A stretch of DNA of 18,777 nucleotides from Candidatus Saccharimonadota bacterium (GTDB lineage Bacteria; Patescibacteriota; Saccharimonadia; Saccharimonadales; EFPC-124). Below, in pieces: positions 13,771-18,777 of this stretch (position 1 is its first letter; each line of letters starts with the position of its first letter). The notes beneath the pieces were generated by a model. The model worked only from the letters and a program-made list of their open reading frames with translations. It was not told where the DNA came from and made no database searches. Position numbers and translations under genes: made by a program. The stretch covers positions 1 to 18,777 of the forward strand of contig JAEHDC010000039.1 of NCBI GenBank assembly GCA_016880595.1, read 5' to 3'.

Positions 13771-13793
13771 CAATATCTTTGTTTAGAGATGTC

Positions 13794-13822
13794 TTGATTA
13801 CATAGGGAACATTTAGTATAGT
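13794..13822 (+). promoter_or_regulatory. Promoter of the secreted-protein gene
   Basis: TTGATT (13794-13799), a 17-base spacer and TATAGT (13817-13822) make a reasonable sigma-70-type promoter. The leader is about 65 bases and includes the palindrome at 13868-13879. Confidence 0.5.
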
Positions 13823-13867
13823 GGCTTTAGTCGCCTAGTCAAATGACATTGCACTGCACCAATTATA

Positions 13868-13879
13868 GAATGGCCATTC
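13868..13879 (+). promoter_or_regulatory. 12-bp palindrome in the leader
   Basis: GAATGGCCATTC is a perfect palindrome between the promoter and the Shine-Dalgarno (GAGG) of the secreted-protein gene. It could be an operator; nothing more can be said from one copy. Confidence 0.3.
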
Positions 13880-13894
13880 AATTGTGAGGTTAGT

Positions 13895-14698
13895 ATGCGC
13901 ACAAAATGCTCACTAGCAGCAGCTACTGCTGCTGCAGTAGCTATTACTATCGTCATTACATCATCTGGCGTGGCATATGCCAACACAAACGACATTGCCA
14001 CGACAAACGAAACAATTTCCGCATTAAGCAAAGTCGATGCCTGGAACGATAGCCTTGTCTCCGCCGCTACACCATCCACAACTGACGTAGACTCAATAGC
14101 GCAGACAGCAGTAGTTGATGTGCCGACCAACCCAAGCAAAGGGGTTACACTTCAGTCGCCAAGTCTGGCCTTGACCATCAGTTTGCCGAATACCACAAGC
14201 AGCGGTTACAGCAAAAAAACCAGCGATGGAATGGTTGTCTATAGCGACCAAAACGGAAGCGCCAATACCGTCATCCCCACAGATGCCGGCGTTCAGTTCT
14301 TAACTACAATCAAGAACAAAAAAGCACCAACAGAGTACGCATATTCGTTTTCGTTGGCCATGGGGAGTAAGATTGAAGTGTCGCCAGATGGCGGCTCGGC
14401 CGCTGTGATTAACGCAGATGGCGATCTAGTCGCATTTGTGCCTTCGCTATACGCAAAAGACGCAAACGGCAATGACATCTCAACTCGGTTCACTACCGAC
14501 GGCGAAACTCTTACTCAGGTTGTTAAGCACAGGTCAAACGGCGTGGCGTATCCAGTTGTAGCGGACCCAATTGTTATATGGCTCATGGGGGTAACTGCAT
14601 ATCGCGTAATTGCCGGTTCCTACGAAGCAAAAAACCTCGTAGGACAGCCCTGGTGGGTATGGGTATGGGGTCTAGCCCTTGCTTGTGTCCAAATTTAA
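13895..14698 (+). CDS. Secreted protein of actinobacterial type
   Basis: The 267 residues start with a Sec signal peptide: basic MRTK, a hydrophobic core of Ala/Val/Ile, and an AYA cleavage site after residue 29. The mature part has a Thr/Ser-rich linker, then a region (about 85-225) with repeated DG/DADG turns (SDGMV, SPDGGSAAVINADGDL, DANGND) that ends in HRSNGVAYPVVADP (212-225). That layout, closing in YPVVADP, is what I recall from many uncharacterised secreted proteins of Actinobacteria. A hydrophobic C-terminus rich in Trp (WWVWVWGLALACVQ) could anchor it or insert in a membrane. GAGG lies 5 bases before the ATG. A 15-bp hairpin follows. Function unknown; exchange with an actinobacterial host is a reasonable inference. 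Confidence 0.7.
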   Translation: MRTKCSLAAATAAAVAITIVITSSGVAYANTNDIATTNETISALSKVDAWNDSLVSAATPSTTDVDSIAQTAVVDVPTNPSKGVTLQSPSLALTISLPNTTSSGYSKKTSDGMVVYSDQNGSANTVIPTDAGVQFLTTIKNKKAPTEYAYSFSLAMGSKIEVSPDGGSAAVINADGDLVAFVPSLYAKDANGNDISTRFTTDGETLTQVVKHRSNGVAYPVVADPIVIWLMGVTAYRVIAGSYEAKNLVGQPWWVWVWGLALACVQI

Positions 14699-14709
14699 TA
14701 ATTGGTAAA

Positions 14710-14762
14710 TGACAAAGATGGCGCCTTGGCAGATTCTTTCTCCATATGCGCCATCTTTGTCA
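14710..14762 (+). terminator. 15-bp perfect inverted repeat after the secreted-protein gene
   Basis: TGACAAAGATGGCGC (14710-14724) pairs perfectly with GCGCCATCTTTGTCA (14748-14762) around a 23-base loop. No T-run follows on the plus strand, so it may be an atypical terminator. It lies 11 bases after the stop. Confidence 0.5.
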
Positions 14763-14772
14763 ACAAAAGTAT

Positions 14773-14778
14773 TATAAT
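14773..14778 (+). promoter_or_regulatory. -10 element of a leaderless small gene
   Basis: A perfect TATAAT lies 6 bases before the ATG at 14785, so transcription should begin at or next to the start codon. No Shine-Dalgarno is present. Confidence 0.5.
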
Positions 14779-14784
14779 TATCTT

Positions 14785-15054
14785 ATGGAAAAAAGTTTGC
14801 TATTACTCACAATCATCTCTTTACTTAATCTTGCCATCTTCATTTCTGCCATCTGGGCATTCGCAAGAAAAAAGAGAATTATTGGTTATGTTTTATTGAT
14901 AATTTTCGCAGTCATTGACTTGACGCGTTATTTTTTGCAGATATACTCATGGCCCGACGTGATAATCTCGGCCATAGAAATTGCTATAACTATTACAGTA
15001 ATATTACCGTTGCTTGGTGGATATATCTACAAAAAAATAAAAAAACGCAAATAG
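14785..15054 (+). CDS. Small three-TM membrane protein, 89 aa
   Basis: The product begins MEKSLLLLTIISLLNLAIFI and has three hydrophobic helices (about 4-25, 32-52 and 58-80) and a strongly basic tail (YKKIKKRK) that should lie in the cytoplasm. The frame is open further upstream to an ATG at 14746, but that would translate through the inverted repeat and the -10 element; the start at 14785 fits the promoter. I recognise no family. It is followed by an unusually AT-poor hairpin element (copy 2 of the foldback repeat). Confidence 0.65.
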   Translation: MEKSLLLLTIISLLNLAIFISAIWAFARKKRIIGYVLLIIFAVIDLTRYFLQIYSWPDVIISAIEIAITITVILPLLGGYIYKKIKKRK

Positions 15055-15122
15055 CCGCGCTAGAGTACATGTACCGATTAATGCCATATTAAGCTTCGCG
15101 CATCTAAGCAAAACTCCAGGCG

Positions 15123-15231
15123 CCTGAATCTCAAAACCCACCTTTCTAGCGCAACATCTGCCTTCCCGGCAGACTAAACTACTTTTGTGGCGAGGGCCGT
15201 TGCGACAGAAAGGAAGGTTTTGAGATTCAGG
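15123..15231 (-). repeat. 109-bp foldback (MITE-like) element, copy 2
   Basis: This is the inverted copy of the element at 5619-5727. Here the terminal repeats are intact: it begins CCTGAATCTCAAAACC and ends GGTTTTGAGATTCAGG, a perfect 16-bp pair, and the arms continue inward with few mismatches. Intact ends make this the better-preserved copy. I see no clear target duplication. It encodes nothing, so any movement would need a transposase from elsewhere. A role as an RNA 3' structure is also possible, since it lies between genes. Confidence 0.75.
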
Positions 15232-15241
15232 TTTACTAAAG

Positions 15242-15270
15242 TTGAAATAAAAATACCAATGTGATAATAT
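15242..15270 (+). promoter_or_regulatory. Promoter of the SMR transporter gene
   Basis: TTGAAA (15242-15247), a 17-base spacer and TAATAT (15265-15270) preceded by TG-A form a good promoter. It predicts a leader of about 95 bases. A second TATAAT at 15274-15279 is also possible. Confidence 0.5.
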
Positions 15271-15314
15271 AAATATAATAAAATAAACTTCGTAAAATTA
15301 GTGCTTGGCGGCGG

Positions 15315-15347
15315 CGGATTGCCAGAGTGAGCCTCTGGGACAATCAT
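15315..15347 (+). promoter_or_regulatory. Leader hairpin before the SMR gene
   Basis: CCAGAG pairs with CTCTGG around a 5-base loop; flanking GATTG and CAATC extend the stem past a GA bulge. A GGC/GGC/GGC run lies just upstream. It could control the transporter mRNA. It lacks the conserved motifs I know for guanidine riboswitches. Confidence 0.35.
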
Positions 15348-15370
15348 TAATTTAAGCGGAGAATTTTGCT

Positions 15371-15706
15371 ATGCAATCATGGCTTTTTTTGGCGGCGGCA
15401 ATTGTCTTTGAAGTAATCGCAACCACAAGTTTAAAGTTATCTCATGGCTTCACAAAACCAATACCATCAATCATAGTCATACTAGGGTACTCACTATCCT
15501 TCTGGGTGATATCAATTGCTATGAAGACGCTACCCCTTAACGTCGTATATCCAATATGGGCGGGCGTGGGAACGGCACTAGTAGTTGTCACTGGATTATT
15601 AATATTTCATGAATCACTAACACCCTTAAAAACGGTCGGCATCCTAATAATTATTGCCGGCGTTATTGTGTTGAACATAGCCGGTGTACATCGGTTTGAT
15701 TCTTAA
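15371..15706 (+). CDS. SMR-family multidrug efflux transporter (EmrE/Qac type)
   Basis: This 111-residue, four-TM antiporter exports cationic compounds in exchange for protons, as a dimer in the inner membrane. The essential membrane Glu14 is present, as are Tyr40 and Trp63 (in YPIWAGVGTA), the positions used for substrate binding in EmrE. The sequence is closer to the Qac/EmrE type than to the guanidinium exporters (Gdx). GGAG lies 9 bases before the ATG. It is a single gene with its own promoter and a structured leader, and no partner SMR gene is next to it, so a homodimer is likely. It is convergent with the DUF4386-like gene, 5 bases apart. Confidence 0.93.
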   Translation: MQSWLFLAAAIVFEVIATTSLKLSHGFTKPIPSIIVILGYSLSFWVISIAMKTLPLNVVYPIWAGVGTALVVVTGLLIFHESLTPLKTVGILIIIAGVIVLNIAGVHRFDS

Positions 15707-15711
15707 TACAC

Positions 15712-16389
15712 CTAGCGGCTCAGCTTCAACAGTGTTTTAGAGATTAATATAAACCAAGCAATCATTGGTACAAGCGACACAAAGGAAAAAACAATTCCTA
15801 TCATTCCGGCAGTTGGCGGTAATAGCATAAAAAATGCCATAATAATTCCAACATACGCGGTTTTCTTGCTAAAAACGTGGCTTTTAAGCATGACTGCAGA
15901 AAATATTAAAAAGGAGCTAGCTAGCATCACATAGCTAACATTAAATGCAGTGCCTTGATAATTAGCTAAAAGTGCTTCACCGGCCGCTAATAACGCCGTC
16001 TTTTGCGCCTCAGTACTGGCTGATGCATATTGGCTGCTGAGCGTCAGCATATCAAAAGATATACCAGATGCAAAATATATGGCAATTGCAATCAAACCAA
16101 TAGCCGCTGCAATTAGCACATAAGACTGATTACTGCGACGCAAAGTTATGTACAAAACGAGCACTAAAGGAATTTGGAGAGCGTAATCAGCAAGCATAAT
16201 TAAGTCTAAAGACAATAAACCTTGCAAAGGATTTTTATTCATTAAATCAAAAAAACCCGCCACCGTATCTGGTGGCAGACTAACAACGTAAACAATAATT
16301 TGAATTAAAGTAAACGCAACAACAGTTAACGCGCAAAAACTGGCAATTTTAAAAAGCGGTTTCCAGTTTGCTATGTCGGCTTGATCCAT
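15712..16389 (-). CDS. Six-TM membrane protein, DUF4386-like
   Basis: The 225 residues show about six membrane helices (roughly 13-36, 57-80, 87-108, 148-167, 176-196 and 200-218). The central segment SSQYASASTEAQKTALLAAG followed by EALLANYQGTAFNVSY, then VMLKSHVFSKKTAYVGI, resembles what I remember of DUF4386 proteins, whose function is unknown. An extended -10 (TG-C-TATATT) lies 6 bases before the ATG on this strand, with no Shine-Dalgarno, so the mRNA is likely leaderless. It shares no operon with its neighbours. Confidence 0.7.
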   Translation of the reverse strand: MDQADIANWKPLFKIASFCALTVVAFTLIQIIVYVVSLPPDTVAGFFDLMNKNPLQGLLSLDLIMLADYALQIPLVLVLYITLRRSNQSYVLIAAAIGLIAIAIYFASGISFDMLTLSSQYASASTEAQKTALLAAGEALLANYQGTAFNVSYVMLASSFLIFSAVMLKSHVFSKKTAYVGIIMAFFMLLPPTAGMIGIVFSFVSLVPMIAWFILISKTLLKLSR

Positions 16390-16395
16390 ACATTA

Positions 16396-16404
16396 AATAT
16401 AGCA
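16396..16404 (-). promoter_or_regulatory. Extended -10 of the DUF4386-like gene
   Basis: On the minus strand TG-C-TATATT (hexamer 16396-16401) lies 6 bases before the ATG, the same spacing as at 14773-14785. Confidence 0.5.
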
Positions 16405-16551
16405 GATCTGGCTAACATAGAGAATTATTGTTAAAAATGCAAAAAATCAACTAAATTCTAAAAACACTTGCAAATCGTGCTATTCTTGCTTAAAATCAAA
16501 CGCACAACTTGCACAATTATACGTACCTGTGCTATTTTGTGAAGCATTGAG

Positions 16552-16557
16552 TATAAC
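16552..16557 (+). promoter_or_regulatory. -10 element of topA, leaderless
   Basis: TATAAC (16552-16557) lies 5 bases before the ATG at 16563; no Shine-Dalgarno is seen. Confidence 0.45.
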
Positions 16558-16562
16558 AAAAC

Positions 16563-18777
16563 ATGAGCAAAAACCTAGTTATCGTTGAGTCGCCAGCCAA
16601 GGCAAAAACAATCGCCAAATATTTGGGCGACGATTTTATTGTTAAAAGCAGCTTTGGCCACATCCGTGATCTGCCCAAAAAGGGGATGAGCGTTGATATC
16701 GAGCATGACTTTGAGCCGTCCTATGAAGTTTCACCAGATAAAAAGAAAACTGTTGCCGAGCTGCGCAAAGCTGCAAAAGAAGCAGAAACCGTTTGGCTAG
16801 CATCGGATGAAGACCGCGAAGGGGAGGCGATAGCTTGGCACCTCAGTGAAGTCCTTAAACTAAAACCTGTTGCCACCAAACGGATTGTCTTCCACGAAAT
16901 CACCAAGCCAGCCATAGAAAATGCCGTAAAAAACCCACGCCAACTTGATGTGGCACTGGTAAACGCCCAACAAGCCCGCCGGATTTTGGACCGGATTGTT
17001 GGCTACGAGCTTAGCCCGGTCTTGTGGCGCAAAGTTCGCCCTGGTCTCAGCGCTGGTCGCGTACAATCTGTTGCCGTGCGGTTAATTGTTGAGCGCGAGC
17101 GTGAAATAGAAAAGTTCACCCCAGAAATTTCGTTTAAAGTCACCGCGCAATTTAAGCTTAATGACGGCACCGAGCTAAACGCCGCCGCGGTCAAAACTTA
17201 TCCAACAGAAGAAAAAGCGCAGGAGTTTCTTGAGGCGCTAGCCGCCAGCGACTGCACAATTGCCGATGTTCAAAAAACACCTGGCACGCGCAGCCCAAGC
17301 GCACCATTCACCACAAGCACTCTACAGCAAGAGGCATCGCGCAAGCTTGGCTTCAGCCCAAAACAAACTATGATGTTGGCGCAACGCCTGTACGAAGAAG
17401 GCAAAATCACCTACATGCGTACTGACTCTGTAAATCTAAGCAAAATTGCCGTAGCCGCCATGGCCGATTTAGTCACCAAAGAATTTGGGCCAGAGTACGT
17501 TCAGGTGCGCACTTATAAAACAAAATCTGCTGGCGCACAAGAGGCGCACGAAGCAATTCGCCCAACAAACGCGACCGAACATGAGGCTGGCGCCGATGCT
17601 CAACAAAAAAAATTATACAAACTCATCTGGCAACGTGCTGTGGCTAGCCAAATGGCCGCCGCCAAAGTAGAGAAGACCACCATTACCATCGCTGGCAGCA
17701 AAACTAAGGATGCGCTGGAAGCCAAAGGTGAAGTCGTACAATTCCCAGGCTTTTTAAAAGTTTACGGCGATAACAAAAATTCCGATGACGGTTTATTGCC
17801 AGAAGTAGCCAAAGGTGACGAGCTAAAACTGCAAACTGCCGAAGCTGCTCAAGCTTACAGCCGCGCTCCAGCCCGATACACAGAGGCCAGCTTAGTGCGC
17901 AAACTAGAAGAGTTAGGCATTGGCCGGCCAAGTACTTACGCGCCAACAATCAGTACAGTTCAGGACCGCGGCTATGTAGAAAAAGCCGACGTCACCGGCG
18001 GTGAACGTCTAGTTGTGCGCTTAAAATTACTATCTGGCAAAATCGAGCGTAGCCAAACAAACGAGCCAATCCCAGATGATAAGGGCAAGATTGTCCCAAC
18101 AGATATTGGCAAAGTCGTGACAGACTTTTTGGTAGAGCATTTCCCAAGCGTCATCGACTATGACTTCACTAAAGACGTAGAGGAACGCTTTGATGACATA
18201 GCCGAAAGCAAAATTGCCTGGCAAAAAATGCTGCACAATTTTTACGGACCGTTCCATAAAACAGTGGAAAGCTCGGCTGACATCAGTCGCGCCGAAGCCA
18301 TGCAATCGCGTCCGCTTGGTGTTGATCCAAAGAGCGGACGACCAGTTAGCGCGCGCTTTGGCCGCTACGGTGCAATGGTGCAAATGGGCAACGCCGAGGA
18401 TGAAGAAAAGCCAAAATTTGCCAGCATCCCAGCCGGCATGAACATGGACACAATTACGCTAGAGCAAGCCATGGAGCTCTTTAAATTGCCGCGCGTAGTT
18501 GGCCACACAGACGGCGGCGAGGAAATCCAAGCCAACATTGGTCGCTTTGGCCCATATATAAAAATTGGCCCGCGCTATGTCAGCCTCGGCAAAGAAGATC
18601 CGTACAGCGTTAGTCTGCAAACAGCTAACGAGCTTATTAAAGCCGACGCAGAAAAACGCGCCAAGATGACAATCCAAGTTTTTGAAAAAGAGGGGATTAA
18701 AGTGTTAAATGGCCGCTTTGGGCCGTACATAACCGACGGCAAGAAAAATGCCAAGGTTCCAAAAGAAGAAGAGCCAA
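16563..18777 (+). CDS. topA: DNA topoisomerase I (partial, runs off the window)
   Basis: Type IA topoisomerase, which relaxes negative supercoils. The first 738 residues are visible with no stop before the window end. The TOPRIM domain begins NLVIVESPAKAKT (Glu9) and carries the acidic triad in ASDEDREGEAIAWH (Asp82, Asp84, Glu86). The catalytic tyrosine is Tyr284 in KITYMRTDS. FTTSTLQQEASRKLGFS and LEELGIGRPSTYAPTI are further family signatures. The C-terminal part has topoisomerase C-terminal repeats (RFGRYGAMVQ, RFGPYIKIG, RFGPYITDG) and no zinc-finger cysteines so far. The start is set by ATG directly after a TATAAC element. Confidence 0.97.
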   Translation, partial: MSKNLVIVESPAKAKTIAKYLGDDFIVKSSFGHIRDLPKKGMSVDIEHDFEPSYEVSPDKKKTVAELRKAAKEAETVWLASDEDREGEAIAWHLSEVLKLKPVATKRIVFHEITKPAIENAVKNPRQLDVALVNAQQARRILDRIVGYELSPVLWRKVRPGLSAGRVQSVAVRLIVEREREIEKFTPEISFKVTAQFKLNDGTELNAAAVKTYPTEEKAQEFLEALAASDCTIADVQKTPGTRSPSAPFTTSTLQQEASRKLGFSPKQTMMLAQRLYEEGKITYMRTDSVNLSKIAVAAMADLVTKEFGPEYVQVRTYKTKSAGAQEAHEAIRPTNATEHEAGADAQQKKLYKLIWQRAVASQMAAAKVEKTTITIAGSKTKDALEAKGEVVQFPGFLKVYGDNKNSDDGLLPEVAKGDELKLQTAEAAQAYSRAPARYTEASLVRKLEELGIGRPSTYAPTISTVQDRGYVEKADVTGGERLVVRLKLLSGKIERSQTNEPIPDDKGKIVPTDIGKVVTDFLVEHFPSVIDYDFTKDVEERFDDIAESKIAWQKMLHNFYGPFHKTVESSADISRAEAMQSRPLGVDPKSGRPVSARFGRYGAMVQMGNAEDEEKPKFASIPAGMNMDTITLEQAMELFKLPRVVGHTDGGEEIQANIGRFGPYIKIGPRYVSLGKEDPYSVSLQTANELIKADAEKRAKMTIQVFEKEGIKVLNGRFGPYITDGKKNAKVPKEEEP

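Noticed and set aside
13576..13773. 65-aa minus-strand ORF
   Set aside because: Composition is rich in Cys, His and Trp, there is no ribosome binding site, and the plus strand is more coding-like.
15280..15370. Guanidine riboswitch (I, II or III) before the SMR gene
   Set aside because: The conserved loop sequences are not present, and the transporter is of the EmrE/Qac rather than the Gdx type.
1..18777. UGA recoded as glycine, as in Gracilibacteria/Absconditabacteria
   Set aside because: Der, DprA, Pth and TopA read through at full length with no in-frame TGA, and one gene ends in TGA.
1..18777. CRISPR array, tRNA or rRNA genes, IS transposase
   Set aside because: No regularly spaced direct repeats, tRNA-like cloverleaf with a T-loop motif, rRNA signature or transposase motif was seen.

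Overview
The window is a compact, moderate-GC bacterial segment. Its small house-keeping genes, standard genetic code, DprA lacking an N-terminal extension, TerC/TerF-type proteins and many small orphan membrane proteins suggest a Patescibacteria (CPR) genome, most likely Candidatus Saccharibacteria (TM7). This placement is inference from gene content, not from a phylogenetic marker.

Layout. (1) 1-3570: the tail of a broken or partial gene, then a co-directional run of sensor histidine kinase, REC response regulator with a long Pro/Gln/Thr-rich tail, and an RsuA/RluB-type pseudouridine synthase. (2) 3571-4343: about 350 bases with no recognisable gene, then a promoter, a leader able to fold into three successive hairpins, a 61-residue Ser/Gly/Lys/Arg-rich basic protein, and a 14-bp hairpin capped by UUCG. 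(3) 4345-6345: a small M16-like (HxxEH) metallopeptidase candidate, a convergent two-TM protein, one copy of a 109-bp foldback element, and an orphan 168-residue protein with a terminator. (4) 6366-8335: der and pth, two translation-related genes in one operon ending in a GC-rich hairpin. (5) 8371-9899: a four-TM protein and an orphan cytosolic protein, both leftward. (6) 9908-12038: a DUF475/TerC-family membrane protein divergent from a TerF-like vWA protein, a probable metal/chemical-stress pair. (7) 12108-12412: a gene-free stretch that I read as a strongly promoted, terminated, structured ncRNA on the minus strand. (8) 12431-14762: dprA, a 51-residue ORF, a pseudogene remnant, and a secreted protein of a type I associate with Actinobacteria, the usual hosts of Saccharibacteria. 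(9) 14773-18777: a small three-TM protein, the second, inverted copy of the 109-bp element, an EmrE-type SMR transporter with a structured leader, a six-TM DUF4386-like protein (leftward), and topA, cut by the window end.

Two initiation styles coexist. der, topA, the response regulator and two small membrane-protein genes have a -10 element only 5-10 bases before the ATG and no Shine-Dalgarno, which predicts leaderless mRNAs. Most accessory genes have clear Shine-Dalgarno sequences. Nearly all stops are TAA or TAG; only one gene ends in TGA. The strongest candidates for something undescribed are the minus-strand ncRNA before dprA, the paired foldback element, and the structured leader with its basic mini-protein.
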